NCBI GenBank assembly: GCA_949987705.1
Contig: OX465282.1
Span: 39,458,039 to 39,522,038, forward strand
Direction of reading: 5' to 3'
Origin: Thereva unica
Taxonomy: Eukaryota > Arthropoda > Insecta > Diptera > Therevidae
DNA length: 64,000 nucleotides
Position 1 is the stretch's first letter, and every line of letters begins with the position of its first letter. Below, one piece after another: positions 1 through 11,859 of this stretch. The position numbers and the translations under genes are program-made. The notes under the pieces were generated by a model, which had not been told where the DNA came from, made no database searches, and saw only the letters and a list, made by a program, of their open reading frames with translations.

Positions 1-70
1 TTATTTTCATATAATATTACTTAAATTAAATAAAGTTAATTACAGAAAGTGGCACACACCATCCGCAACA

Positions 71-1510
71 TCTATCTTCTATCTATCTATCTATATTAAT
101 AAAAGAAAGTGTGTGTCTGTAAGTCTGTGTGTCTGCTTGTGCGTACCGTCACGCATTGTAGCCAAACTAGAAGAGATAGAAATCTGAAATTTTTTTTGTA
201 GATGCATGGATATCCCAGAAGGTGGAAGTAAGTTTCCGTTTTTCGCTATTTTGATTAGTTTTTTTTTTTAATTAATTAATTAGTACGATTTGTCACCATT
301 TTTTACGCTCTACGCCTGGTATCTCGGCTAATGTATATCGTAGAACATTATAAATGCCACCAATTGAAACATTAGACAATTCTGGTTTAAAATTATTTGT
401 TTCAAATCTCAGAAAGGCGATTTTTCGAAATTCATCCCCTTAGGGGGTGAAATGGGGTTTACCCAAACCGCTGGAGCTATAGGGCTGAAATTTTGACAGT
501 GCATCCCTATAATGACGTGGACATCCACTAACAAGCGATTTTGCGAAATTCATCCCATAAGGGGGTGAAATGGGGTCAACCCAATACCGCTGGAGCTATA
601 GGGCTGAAATTTTGACAGTGCATCCCTATAATGACGTGGACATCCACTAACAAGCGATTTTGCGAAATTCATCCCATAAGGGGGTGAAATAGGGTCAACC
701 CAATACCGCTGGAGCTATAGGGCTGAAATTTTGACAGTGCATCCCTATAATGACGTGGACATCCACTAACAAGCGATTTTGCGAAATTCATCCCATAAGG
801 GGGTGAAATGGGGTCAACCCAAAACCGCTGGAGCTATAGGGCTGAAATTTTGACAGTGAATCCCAATAATGACGTGAACATCCAGTAACAAGCGATTTTT
901 CGAAATTCGTTCCCCAAAGGGGGAAATGGGGTTTACCCAAACCGCCTGAGCTATAGGGCTGAAATTTTGACAGTGCATCCCTATAATGACGTGGACATCC
1001 ACTAAGAAGCGATTTTTCGAAATTCATCCCATAAGGGGGTGAAATGGGGTCAACCCAAAACCGCTGGAGCTATAGGGCTGAAATTTTGACAGTGCATCTC
1101 TATAATGACGTGGACATCCACTATAAATCGATTTTTCGAAATTCATCCCCTAAAGGGGTGAAATGGAGATAACCCAAACCGCTGGGGCTGAAGGGCTGAA
1201 ATTTTGACAGTGCATCCTTATAATCACGTGGAAATGAATGACTCAAAATTCACTTTATTTAGGATTCCTTTGTCACTTCTCTTGATGACATATACACACC
1301 AATCTCTGCTTCAAAACTTGCAGATTTGTTGAGCAGAGGTGATATACGCAGCAATTTGTTTACCATGATTATTAAAAAAATGCTCTATAATAAACCTTTT
1401 TTAGGGATAATAACAACTGACTTTTTTGTTTGTTTTTTTCAAGGAAAACAGTGCACATAATAAACAGTTTTTATTTAAAGGCGTTGCAAGGCACGCGGGT
1501 CTTATGCTAG
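71..1510 (+). mobile_element. Non-autonomous Helitron
   Basis: The element begins TCTATC at 71 and ends CTAG at 1510. It lies exactly between an A (70) and a T (1511) without a target duplication, as Helitrons do. The empty site is preserved in the other arm of the host palindrome, where the sequence runs CAACA-TTTTAAATAAAT without a break. A short stem (GCGT/ACGC, 1481-1496) precedes the end by 14 nt. It has no Rep/helicase ORF and mostly consists of a 119-bp tandem array. A degraded piece of the same family lies at 44218-44313. Confidence 0.85.
413..1235. repeat. 119-bp tandem array inside the Helitron
   Basis: About seven copies of a 117-119 bp unit, anchored by the string AGCTATAGGGCTGAAATTTT. 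The anchor CTAT falls at 477, 596, 715, 834, 951 and 1070, with a diverged copy at 1188. The middle copies are nearly identical, which points to recent unequal exchange. Apparent ORFs here are by-products of the repeat. Confidence 0.9.
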
Positions 1511-1807
1511 TTTTAAATAAATAAAAAATAAAAAAAATAATATGTACCTACGTATAAATTTTGTTTCACTTGAATTACCCGCCCAAACCCAATTACCCGC
1601 CTTGGGTGGGCGATTTCAAGACTGGCAGACACCACTTAAACGCACTTTACTAGTACGGGCCAAGATTTGTGATGCTGGCTTGTAGAAGAGCACGTGGTGA
1701 TTAAGTTTAAAATCTAAATAAAAAAATGTTTATCGACTAGAATCTGCTCTCGTCGTAAAATAACAAGGTGAAAATCTATGGTAGTATTTTTTCCTAGCAT
1801 TCAACAC

Positions 1808-2114
1808 TGTCGGTAACTCTTATGATTTTACTTTTATTACAAATTTTGGCACGATCATTATAATTGTTAAGCACATATGAGTAACACATATAGTTTTTTC
1901 ACATTTATAAAACTAACAAATTGAACAATTAATTATTTTAATTAAATTTAGGTTTTTTACATTGCGGATTTTCTTTTTCATCGATCGAAATTTCAAATTG
2001 GGTAGGCTCTTCAAAATTATCGATGTCATCGATGTCTTCATTTTCGATATCAAGACTCTTTGCTGGTTCTTCATCAATAAGCTCGTCTGAATCACTAACT
2101 TGTTCAAATATTTC
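1808..2114 (-). other. Spacer of the foldback element with a short acidic ORF
   Basis: The single-copy spacer is open on the minus strand (1938-2144) for 68 codons, rich in D and E (for example DIENEDIDDIDNFEE). It overlaps the start of the right arm. It could be a captured exon or chance. I do not recognise it and see no promoter or splice pattern that would support a gene. Confidence 0.25.
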
Positions 2115-2478
2115 GTGTTGAATGCTAGGAAAAAATACTACCATAGATTTTCACCTTGTTATTTTACGACGAGAGCAGATTCTAGTCGATAAACATTTTT
2201 TTTATTTAGATTTTAAACTTAATCACCACGTGCTCTTCTACAAGCCAGCATCACAAATCTTGGCCCGTACTAGTTAAGTGCGTTTAAGTGGTGTCTGCCA
2301 GTCTTGAAATCGCCCACCCAAGGCGGGTAATTGGGTTTGGGCGGGTAATTCAAGTGAAACAAATATTATACGTACATATTATTTTTTTTATTTTTTATTT
2401 ATTTAAAATGTTGCGGATGGTGTGTGCCGCTTTCTGTAATTAACTTTATTTAATTTAAGTAATATTATATGAAAATAA

Positions 2479-3835
2479 GTTCTGTCATTTAAATTTAACC
2501 GTCATTAACGGAAATAATTCAAAATGTTAAAAAAGTTGTAAAATTGAAAATTCGTGATCCGAAAAGTCCTTTTTCGGTTTTTCTTAATTTTAAGCAGTTT
2601 AATGAAGAATAAAGTATTAACATATATAGACCATTTGAAAGAAGACATTTCAACGGTTAATTGAGCACTTATTTGAACATCGAAATCCGAAAAAACGCCA
2701 ATAAAGTTGTTCTTGCAAAATTAGGGTATTTTTTTCGAAAAATGTCAATATCTAGGAAGCCATTCGTTTTTCAAACCAAGAAAAAATCATGCTTATTTAA
2801 CACAATACAAGGTATATTCTTACAAATTTTCATTTAAATTGAATTAATTTTACGTGAGAAAAAAATTAAAAACTGAAAAATCGGTTTTCCGCCATTTTCT
2901 TATAGAATTTGAGGTTATGTCAAAATATGTTATATACAAAAGTTATAGATTTTTTTATTATCTACAACTTTTGCATGAAGCGTTTTCCACTAGGAGGTCA
3001 TGTTTCACCGCAAATCACAAAAAACCGTTTTCAACCCCTAAATAGCATCCCCATTTTAAGATTTCCCCTTTTTTCGTGTTTAAAAGTTTTTTTTTCTCTT
3101 AGTTATAGCCTTGACCACATTTAACTGCTGAGCCTTGCCTGCTATTAATTTTTTTTTGTTTTGAAGCATTTAAATCGTATTTGCACTAGCCTATAACTTT
3201 TCGAGTAAATCTCAAAAATGAAAAACACCTGTTTCACGAAAAAGGTTGAACAAGGTCCACAGTGGTCCAAGAATTTTTTTTGAAGGCCTAATTTATTCGC
3301 AAGAATTTGCTCCACAACTCCATTTTCATGAAATGTATGATAGGTTTGATTTAACAACTTAAAAACTCGTTTGAAAACCGAAACTCGAAAAGTTACCATT
3401 ATGTTTTCATGAAATTTTTACTGTAGGCAGATACAATTTAATCCTTGAACACTAGGTTCTACGATAATTACACTCCCTATAATTAAATGTCAAAAAAATG
3501 GTCATTTTTAACGGTTTTTGAATTTTTCTTCAAAAAGTTGTTGACCGACTTCAATGGTGCAAAACTCATATTTTTCGTCTTTTTAAGCACTATTATGTAG
3601 TATTTTTTGTTTTCTAAAGCAACAATTTTTTCGTACCTAAAAAGTGAAAAAACTTGTTTTCGCTACTATTATTAACCTTTTTCCACCTTTTCCCCTCGAC
3701 CAATTTATCCAAAACACATTCATTGAATTCCTACGATTTTTCTCTTAATTATAGAGTAAAGAAATCGCGGGGTAGATTTATTTTCTTTGTTATTTTAAAT
3801 ATATGTAGAAGACTTTGGAGAAAATTATTTCCTGA
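2479..3835. other. AT-rich DNA without recognised features
   Basis: About 1.36 kb of AT-rich sequence with many homopolymer runs and phrases such as CGAAAAATG. Short ORFs on both strands show no protein-like composition. I see no gene, hairpin pair or array here; it looks like old repeat sequence. Confidence 0.5.
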
Positions 3836-4043
3836 TTCGAGCGGCTACGCGCGACCGATCCAAAATAATTTGGATTCGCGCGGCACGCTCAAATACGCCT
3901 ATAGCCGCCCGCTCGTAGTCGCTTGCAGTGGACGATGTTTGTATGAAATCCTTTATGTTGGATCTGTCGCGCATAGCCGCGTGTAGCCGCTCATGTAGCC
4001 GAAGCGCATAGCCGCTTGAATACGCTTCCAGTGGACGACCAGC
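3836..4043. repeat. GC-rich interspersed repeat ending the Gypsy fragment
   Basis: An island much richer in GC than its surroundings, with the motif TAGCCGC repeated at irregular spacing. Its right edge (CAGTGGACGACCAGCC, ending about 4043) falls inside the integrase zinc-binding domain of the minus-strand Gypsy element. It is therefore probably a short mobile element that inserted there or took part in a deletion. The left edge and terminal repeats could not be defined. Confidence 0.45.
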
Positions 4044-5655
4044 CTTAGTCATACCTGGGTATCCTTCGTGAGCCAATTCAAGTATACGCTCCCTTAATTT
4101 CTCTGGTGTTATGATTCGAGTCCCGCGCAACAAATGTTGCCGCTAAATTTAACCATTCGTCTGTGTCAAGGGCTATTTTTACAGCGTTTATAGATTCATC
4201 TATTTGTGAATATCCGTCAATTTCGCTCAATTTCATTGCTTTTGGTTCCGCTTTATCAATAACCCAATTTACATAGTCATTTGCCTTTTGGCTTGATAGA
4301 CTCGTTGCTGGTGTCGCTGATAATTGAATAAGTCGTGATAATGGGTCAGCAATATTGGATTTTCCTGGCTTGTAAACTACTTTGTATTTGTAGGATTGCA
4401 GGCGCATCACTCATCTCTCGATTCTAGCGCATGGCTTTGATTTCGGTCCAAATATGGTTTCCAATGGTTTATGATCGGTAACTAGTTCAAATGAACGCCC
4501 AAATAAATAATGGTGGAATCTTTCTACGGACCAGACGAGGGCCAAAGCTTCCTTTTCTGTTTGTGCATAACGTTTCTCCGCGCTTGATAAACTTTTACTG
4601 GCATACATGATAATTCTAGGTCCATTTTCATTGAATTGAATTAAAACTGCACCTAATCCAACTGGGCTTGCGTCAGCAATAACCTGTGTTCTATCTGCGA
4701 CATTATAAAATCCCAAAACCATATCACTTGAAAGATGTTGTTTTAATTTGTTGAAAGCTTTATTTTGATCTTGTCCCCAATCAAATGAAACATCACTTCT
4801 AGTAAACTTTCGCAGTGGATCCGTGATTGTTGCTAAGTTGGGTATAAATTTACCTACGTAATTAACCAGTCCTAAAAAGCTACGTGTTTCTTCAACTGTT
4901 GCTGGCTGGCGAAATTGTTTAACTGCTGCTACTTTATCGAAAGATGGTGTGATTCCGTGTATAGACAAATTGTGAACAAAAAATTCAATGCTGGTGACAC
5001 CGAAAGTACATTTTTGTATATTTAATGTTACATCAAAATCCTTTAACCTCCTCATTACATTTTTTAATCGTTTGTCGTGTTCCTGTATTGTGGAGCCAAA
5101 AATCAAAATATCATCTATGAAATTAACGCACCCATCCAAACCAGATAATACTTGCTCCAAAGTTTTCTGAAAAATCTCTGGAGCACAAGTGATCCCAAAC
5201 ATTAACCGTGTATATCGGAAAAGTCCTTTTCGCGTTATGAATGTTGTGATATCGCGTGAATCCGGCGCAATTTCCACCTGATGAAATGCATTTTTAATAT
5301 CGATTTTTGAAAAATATTTTGCATTTCCTAGTTGTGGCAAAAAATCTTCAAATGTTGGTAACGGATGGTTTTCTCGGTCGACAGCCTGATTTGCGCGACG
5401 CATATCAATACAAATACGTATGTCGTCTGAATGGTTTCTTGGTACCACTACAAGTGGACTGACCCAACTCGGCGAACCTTTTACTTTCTCAATAATGCCT
5501 TGTTCTAGCAAATTATTGATTTTTTCATCAACCGTCTTCTCCAGTGGCACTGGAATTCTTCGATAAGGTTGAATTACCGGCTTAACATCATCACGAACAG
5601 GGATATTCACAACAACGCCTTTAATTTTTGAAAATTCTTTACCAGTTGTCGATAC
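4044..5655 (-). pseudogene. pol: Reverse transcriptase, RNase H and integrase start of Ty3/Gypsy element
   Basis: Read in the same frame as gag. The RT fingers and palm are clear: SPWVSPLVVVPR-type start, YFSKIDIKNAFHQVEI, and the catalytic box FIDD, a variant of YVDD. RNase H shows DASPVGLGAVLIQ, TEKEALALVW and VTDHKPLETIF. A TGA stop at 4411-4413 replaces the tryptophan usual before MLRLQ in this family. A frameshift near 4133 then leads into the integrase zinc head (LRERILELAHEGYPGM), cut at about 4043. The catalytic integrase core is absent, so the copy is dead. Confidence 0.85.
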
Positions 5656-6933
5656 TTAATTTACATTTTCATCAATTTTCAAAATACCCAGCTGTTTAGC
5701 GGTAATGCGACCGATTAATAAATCTCCTTCTTCTTTCATTACGTAAAATTCAGCTAAAATGGATTTGTTTCCAATTTCCAACTCTGCCGTAAAAGTTCCC
5801 ATAACGGTTAATTTGTGGCGACCATACGATTTAAATGATCTGCCCGAGCCTTTTTGTTTCTTAGTCACTTTAATAAATTTTGATTTCAAATATTTCCATG
5901 ATTTTTCATCAACCAAGTTTCGTCGACAACCTGAATCGATTACTGCTGAAATCTCGACACCATCAATTTTGCAACTTATTTTATCATCTACTTCATCGGA
6001 AGACACGCAAAAAACGTCTTCGTCACTATCATCTTTTTGAGCAATATATAGTATACTTTCTTGTTTTTGTTGTTTTGCTTCTGGCTGATTTTCAATGTTC
6101 GACTTATTGCGTTTCAAATTTCTTTGATCAATTTTGGTGCGACACTTTTGGGCGAAATGATCTTTTAAACCACATTTGTTACATGTCTTTCCTTTTGCCG
6201 GACATTTGTCATCTACTGCACGATGACCTTTATAACCACATCGATTACATATAATATTTCCATCCTTTTTAGAATTTAATGGACTTTTGTACCACGACTT
6301 ATGGCTTTCAATTTTATAAACTTGTTCGTGTGTTTTTGAATGATCAGCTTTCGGCTCAAAAATCTTTCTCTGTTCATTGACCACTTCGTGTGTCTTTGCA
6401 CGCAACAACAGTTGATTGAACGTCTCATTACCATGTGCTAATAATTTTATACGCAACTCAGCTGACCAACATCCTTTAATTAATTGGTTTTTCATATTTT
6501 GTTGAATTTGTTCACCAAAACTGCAGCGGTTTGCTTGTTGTTTTAAACGGATAGCGAAAAATTCAATTTTCTCACTTTCTTTTTGCAACATCATACCAAA
6601 AATGTATTGTTCATAATGAGGGCAACGTTTTGGAGCAAAGAAGTTGTCAAGTTTCACAACCATTTCTTCATAATCGGTTAAATGTGGATTCATTGAATGC
6701 AATAACGATCCTCTCGGTACTTCGTCAACCACTTCTTCCAGGCTTTCATATATTGATTGTACCTTCGGGCCAGCATAATGTAAGAGCAATACACATTTGT
6801 CGATTTCTTCATTTTGGGCTTTATATGCCTTGATAAATAGTTCAAATGAACGTAACCAAATTCTCCAATCTTTTGCTAAATTATCATCGAGTTCGCCGAA
6901 GTTAAATGGTTGAACTACAATTCCCGCAAACAA
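5656..6933 (-). pseudogene. gag-pro: Gag and protease of Ty3/Gypsy element
   Basis: Open for 425 codons. The N-terminal 200 residues are capsid-like (WRIWLRSFELFIKAY...). Two adjacent zinc knuckles follow: CNRCGYKGHRAVDDKC, a variant with wide spacing, and CNKCGLKDHFAQKC. An acidic linker leads to a retroviral-type aspartic protease whose active site reads VIDSGCRRNLV (DSG). The open frame has no ATG at its start, so the true start was lost or lies upstream. The frame ends at TAA (5656-5658) and continues in phase into reverse transcriptase. Gag normally packages the RNA; protease cleaves the polyprotein. This copy cannot make a complete Gag-Pol without readthrough. Confidence 0.85.
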
Positions 6934-7137
6934 TTGTAAACCTATATTAAAATAGAATTCGTTTTAGTTTTGAATCATTTCTTCCCATTATTTAATTTAA
7001 TTTAATAACAACTGTTCTGTTTTCTAATTTTCCAATACCAATCATTTCTTTTTCCTAAATTTGAATCATTCACAGTCCCATTGTTCAAATTATCTAGTCA
7101 ATGGATCAGTTAGCGCATCAATTTTATTTTGTTTCAC

Positions 7138-7440
7138 AATATTTAAATTCGAGTAATCTATTATATTAAAGCATTTGTATTTAAACAATTAATTAAATTC
7201 CATACAATCCATAGCATTTAAGCATTTTGTCACAGAATTGAATTTAAACATTCAATCGCATTTAAGCATCTGTCACAAAATTGTATTTAAACATTCGATC
7301 GCATTTAAGCATTCGTCATTTCTATTCAAACAAGCCATTGCATTTAAGCATTCATAAACATTACGATCGCATTTAACCATTCGTTATTTGTATTCAAGCA
7401 ATCCATTGCAGTTAAGCATTTTATCAATGATTACCCAATA
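7138..7440. repeat. Imperfect ~50-60 bp tandem repeats upstream of gag
   Basis: At least five copies of GCATTTAAGCATT alternate with ATTTAAACATTC-like segments. The stretch lies just upstream of the minus-strand gag. It may be part of the Gypsy leader or LTR, or an independent minisatellite. Confidence 0.55.
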
Positions 7441-7755
7441 TAGATAGGAAAGAAACCCAAATTTTTGGTAACCTACAGCAGAGTAAAGAGATGCGCTATA
7501 AAAAAATCATAAAGCAACACCATTTTTCCCTTTTACTCTTCCATATCATATAGAATAAAAAAACAAGAAACGACGGTTTATCATATAAACAAACCTATAT
7601 CAGACTGACATTTCGGGAAAATTTTAATGCCAACAAAAAAATAATTGTGAACTGGCTGACAGCCGGGAATCAGATCTCTGTATTGCCGCTTTTTTTTAAT
7701 TTTTCAAGGCGAATTTAAAATTCATATAGCAGAGATAATAATAGTTGTTTGTTTT
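7441..7755. other. AT-rich stretch without recognised features
   Basis: Sequence between the Gypsy leader repeats and the Helentron start. It may include the rest of a Gypsy LTR, but there is no second LTR in the window for comparison, so nothing is called. Confidence 0.4.
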
Positions 7756-8491
7756 GACATGAATATGTCTTATCCCTGGGGTCTATTTGAAAGAATGTGC
7801 GGAGACGAAAATCGTTACCATGACTAATTACTGTTTGGCATACTTTTAGGAGAAATTTTAGAAGCAAATTAAATTTATATTTAATTCAGCATACTTTTAG
7901 GTGAAAATATTATCGAAAGCTTTCTTAAGGTTAGAAAATTTTCGAGACATTTCTTTTGACATGAATATTTGTCGTTTTGCCATTTGCGATTCTCAAATCC
8001 GCAGTCCCGGATTGGTTTAAATCGAAAATTTGGAGTGAAGACTCACGCGATAATGAAATATACGATGTCGGATTATCTTAGTCGCATTTGTCGTTCAAAT
8101 CCGCAGAAAATTTGTTGCGGATCATACTTTTACAGCGGGATGAAATGACGACGACCTCCACGTATGCGTGACGGCTCCATCACGCTGGTTCATCCTGGGC
8201 AATGCGTTCTCGACCGAACGTAGCCGACAGTCGTCCTCCCTACCTTACGTTCCTCTCCTTGTTATCAATCCCTGCTACCCATCCCCAAGCCACAATCCCC
8301 TGGGTCGGATCAAGGTGTAATGCGAACCGTGCCGATGATCAGCTAGGCTGGGGACCCAGATTAAAAAATAGCTCAGTCGTTTACGGTGTGCTCCGGATAC
8401 CTGGCGACCTCCGGTTCTAATTAGCCTTACCCGGGTACTGCGGATCTATGCCCGGGTGGACCTCGTTTCTCCGCTACTCGTGGGAGTAATT

Positions 8492-10147
8492 ATGGAAAAA
8501 TCCAAAAAAACAACAAAACCGGGGACCGGTTCCCTTAAACAAAAACCGGAAGGGACCACAAATCCCGTTAATAGCAAGGCTACGGCACCCCCGAGCCAAC
8601 CCAAACCTAGCGGAAGTGGAGTCACAAGCTCCACCCCTCTAAAAAAGACCCCAGAAGCGACCACTAGCAAACCTGCTCCTCCTTGCGACTACGTCGACGC
8701 CCAGCGTACACCTGCGGGCACGGCCGCTGCGGGGGGATCAAGGGAGCGAATGGTCTGCGGAAGGGTCAAAGACCTAAAAAGACCAGACCCGGCAAAATCA
8801 GGTCCTAAAGAAGGGACCACAAATCCGGCAAATAACATGGCTACGGCACCCCCGAGCCAACCCAAACCTAGTGGAAGTGGAGTCACAAGCTCCACCCCTC
8901 TAAAAAAGGCCCCAGAAGCGACCACTAGCAAACCTGCTCCTCCTTGCGGCTACGTCGCTGCCCAGCGCACACCTGCGGGCACGGCCGCTGCGGGGGGATC
9001 AAGGGAGCGGTTAGTCTGCGCAAGGGCCAAAGACCTGAGAAGACCGGACCCGGCAAAAGCAGGTCCTCGTCACATCCGCATAGCCCGCAACATCCGTCGT
9101 CGCTTGGCCACCAACCCGATCAGGGAAGACCAAGTGTCCAAGGAGGACTTCACCAAAGTCCTAAATGACATTGCTTGGGCTAAACAAGTCATACCAGACT
9201 TTACATTGGAGTCTAGAGGTGCACCAGCCTCTAAACGCCAACGATCTGTGGAGGAACCAAGTACCCACAGTCCAATTCCGAAAAGGTCCAAGACGCATGG
9301 CACCAAAGCCTTCGCAGAAATAGCGAAGGATCGCAAAATAATCGGCGTCCTGGACGAAAGTAACGAGAATGGCAAGATCCCCAAACACCAATGGCGGTGG
9401 GTTCAAGTTGCCCTCGCCAAGGTGGCTATGGAGGTCCTGAAAGACAACCCTGGACCTCCCCCCTTATGCTTTGCTGCCGGTTGGTATCAAGGCAATATAA
9501 AACTTACGGCCTGCGATAATACCAGATCTGCAGAGCTTTATAAAGCTGCGGTAGCTAGAGTTGGGGAAGTTTACCCAGGCGCCCGACTCAAGGCAGTCAA
9601 TGCCGCGGACATACCATCTCGTCCGAGAGCCAGAGCATGGTTTCCAGTGGCTCCATCGGAGCCTGAGGAAATCATCGCTATGCTGAAGGCCTTCAACCCT
9701 CACATCTACACCGATAACTGGAAAGTTATCAAAACGGAGCAGACTAACAGAGCCACAATGCATGTAATTCTGCTCCTAAATGAAAAATGCCTGAACCAGC
9801 TGGCAAAAGAAAACTACGCCGTGAACTACGGCTTCCAACAGATCGCACTCAAGGTCTACAAAACCGACATAGAAGCCGTAGTTAACCAAGCGGCCTGCAC
9901 CAAGACCACTGACGAAGAACCAGAAAACGTGGAAACCGATGGCGAAGGCGCAGCTCAGAGCGATGGCGATGCATCGACAGACTCCGAGCTGGGCAGAGCC
10001 GTCGGTAACCTCTTCACGGAGCGACAACTCCTTAGTTCAGACTTCGACGAAGACAATTCCAGCGACGATGAAGCGGATGTGACTGTCGTCGAAACAAAAC
10101 ACCCTGAAAATGGTGCAGGTGATACAGATAAACCTGCACCATTGTAA
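8492..10147 (+). CDS. LINE ORF1 (gag-like RNA-binding protein, DUF4780-type)
   Basis: Starts at ATG 8492 (MEKSKKTTKP); the open frame extends a little upstream but without an ATG. 551 codons. The basic, proline-rich N-terminal third contains a tandem duplication: about 88 residues (from 8550) are repeated 264 bp later (from 8814) with few changes. The second half resembles the DUF4780 domain of insect LINE ORF1 proteins (RARAWFPVAPSEPEEIIAML ... DNWKVIKTE). The C-terminal end is acidic. Such proteins coat the LINE RNA and help its import and integration. ORF1 is open throughout and overlaps the start of ORF2 by 38 nt in another frame. Confidence 0.8.
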   Translation: MEKSKKTTKPGTGSLKQKPEGTTNPVNSKATAPPSQPKPSGSGVTSSTPLKKTPEATTSKPAPPCDYVDAQRTPAGTAAAGGSRERMVCGRVKDLKRPDPAKSGPKEGTTNPANNMATAPPSQPKPSGSGVTSSTPLKKAPEATTSKPAPPCGYVAAQRTPAGTAAAGGSRERLVCARAKDLRRPDPAKAGPRHIRIARNIRRRLATNPIREDQVSKEDFTKVLNDIAWAKQVIPDFTLESRGAPASKRQRSVEEPSTHSPIPKRSKTHGTKAFAEIAKDRKIIGVLDESNENGKIPKHQWRWVQVALAKVAMEVLKDNPGPPPLCFAAGWYQGNIKLTACDNTRSAELYKAAVARVGEVYPGARLKAVNAADIPSRPRARAWFPVAPSEPEEIIAMLKAFNPHIYTDNWKVIKTEQTNRATMHVILLLNEKCLNQLAKENYAVNYGFQQIALKVYKTDIEAVVNQAACTKTTDEEPENVETDGEGAAQSDGDASTDSELGRAVGNLFTERQLLSSDFDEDNSSDDEADVTVVETKHPENGAGDTDKPAPL

Positions 10148-11859
10148 AGCAGCATCCGCTTCGCTTCTGCTTCACCTGGCATCAGGCGAAGTCGATGTTG
10201 CTCTAGTCCAAGAGCCATGGATCTCTGGTGACAGGATCTGTGGCTTAAGGACACCTAAATTTAATCTCTTTTATACCAAAGGTAAGGGAAAACCCAGAAC
10301 TTGTATTCTGATCAAAAATAACATAAGCACCTTTCTTCTCCCTCAATTCAGCAACGGGGACCTTACTGTGGTCGACCTAGAGTTGAAACAGAAGAAAATC
10401 AGAATGGCCTCTTTCTACCTAGCCCACAATGATGAGGGCCCTCTACCCCCTATGGCCTTTCAAGACCTGGTAAGATTCACCCATCCTACCACGGTTCTGG
10501 TTATAGGGGGAGATGCAAATGCGCACCATACACAATGGGGCAGCACGGACACCAATGATAGAGGGGAAGTTATTTTTAACTACCTACTGAGCACCAACCT
10601 TGCTATTTGTAACAAAGGTAATGACCCCACCTTTATTACCAAGAACAGAGAGGAAGTTCTGGACATCACCCTTGTCTCGGACTGCCACTCCGACCGAATA
10701 GTGGTCTGGAAGGTTTTGAAGGAACACTCCTTTTCAGATCATAGATTTATAGAGTTCCAACTGCAGGACTCGAGCCCAGCCACCCCTTCCAAAATAAAAA
10801 ACCTCCAAAGGACAAATTGGGGCTACTATACTAGGCTTATCGCAAAAAACCTTGCTCCCAAGCCTCCCTTTATTCCCAAAAACCGGGAACAACTCGACAG
10901 CATTGTGGACATTTTCACGAAACAATGCACTTACGCCATTAATAAAGCTTGTCCGAACAGGCCACATAAAGAGGCTTCCAAACCCCCATGGTGGTCTCGC
11001 GAACTTGAGACACTTCGAAAAGAGTGCAGAAAGGAATTTAATTCAGCGAGACGCAGCAACAGCGAAACCGCCTGGGCTGCTATAAGTCAAAGCTGAATAG
11101 ATACAAAACGGCAATAAGGAAGGCCAAACGTACCTCCTGGGCTACCTTTTGCAGTAATATAGAGTCCACATCGGAGACCTCAAGAATGCGTAAATTATTA
11201 ACTAAATCGCCAACAATGCTTAGTTATTTACGCAAGGAAGACGGCGATTGGACCGACTCAAGCAGGGAATCCCTGAAACTACTTATGGACACCCACTTCG
11301 CGAGTAGTACTACAGTTGATACAACTATCACGATCAACTCTTCAGCCTCACAACAGCTGATCAGATCTATCATAAGTAGAGCAAAAATAAAATGGGCTGT
11401 AAACACCTTCCAGCCCTACAAATCACCAGGCCCTGACGGCATAGTGCCGGCACAACTGAAGCACACTCTTAGTTATATTATGCCCTGGTTACAAACCATG
11501 TTTACCGGGTGCCTCCAAAATAACTGCATTCCCTCTAGTTGGAAAGAGGTTAAAGTAGTTTTTATACCCAAGGCAGGAAAAGCCTCCCACGTAACACCCA
11601 AAGACTTCAGGCCAATCAGCCTATCATCCTTTCTATTAAATACTCTGGAGAGGCTAATCGAAATATATCTGAGGCAGACCATATTGACCTCGGAACTCTC
11701 TAGCGCACAACACGCCTATACAAAGGGCAAATCTACTGATACTGCTCTTCACTCACTGGTCTCAACCATTGAAAAATCCCTCGAGGTTAAGGAATATACA
11801 TTAGTAGCATTTCTTGACATTGAGGAGCATTTAACAATGTTTTGCCGAATGCCATTACC
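10110..11859 (+). pseudogene. LINE ORF2, 5' half: endonuclease and RT fingers/palm start
   Basis: Starts at ATG 10110 (MVQVIQINLHHCKAAS), overlapping ORF1. The apurinic-type endonuclease is complete to the eye: VALVQEPWI, GGDANAHHTQWGS, LDITLVSD and SDHRFIEF. One frameshift occurs near 11079 (after AWA; the frame resumes as YKSKLNRYK). RT follows with SPGPDGI, FRPISLSSFLLNTLERLIE and VAFLDIE. A one-base loss near 11825 shifts the frame just after DIE in the first catalytic block. The coding sequence is then cut at 11859 by the Mutator-like element. Confidence 0.85.

Larger units (their letters stand above)
1..2478. mobile_element. Palindromic (foldback) DNA element, left arm split by a Helitron
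   Basis: Positions 1-70 are the inverted complement of about 2409-2478, and 1511-1807 are the inverted complement of 2115-2408. Removing 71-1510 gives two continuous arms of about 365 bp around a 307-bp spacer, which is the plan of a foldback transposon. The element may start before the window, so no target duplication can be checked on the left. No transposase is encoded. The superfamily is unknown. Confidence 0.8.
4044..7440 (-). mobile_element. Decayed Ty3/Gypsy retrotransposon (3' truncated)
   Basis: Minus-strand gag, protease, reverse transcriptase and RNase H follow in that order from 6933 down to 4044. The element stops inside the zinc-binding head of integrase at the GC-rich repeat. 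A repetitive leader lies upstream of gag (about 7138-7440). No LTR pair or primer-binding site was identified. The protein part was a single gag-pro-pol frame, now broken by two in-frame stops and one frameshift. Confidence 0.85.

Noticed and set aside
788..1027. ORFs of 62-79 codons in the Helitron
   Set aside because: They follow the tandem repeat period and exist only because the unit lacks stops in that frame.
413..1235. Regular array that could suggest CRISPR
   Set aside because: The units are 119 bp and directly abutting without unique spacers, and they sit inside a Helitron in an animal genome.
3654..3986. 110-codon plus-strand ORF
   Set aside because: It runs through AT-rich DNA into the GC-rich repeat with no domain.
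9070..9384. Minus-strand ORFs across LINE ORF1
   Set aside because: Shadows of the GC-rich plus-strand ORF1.
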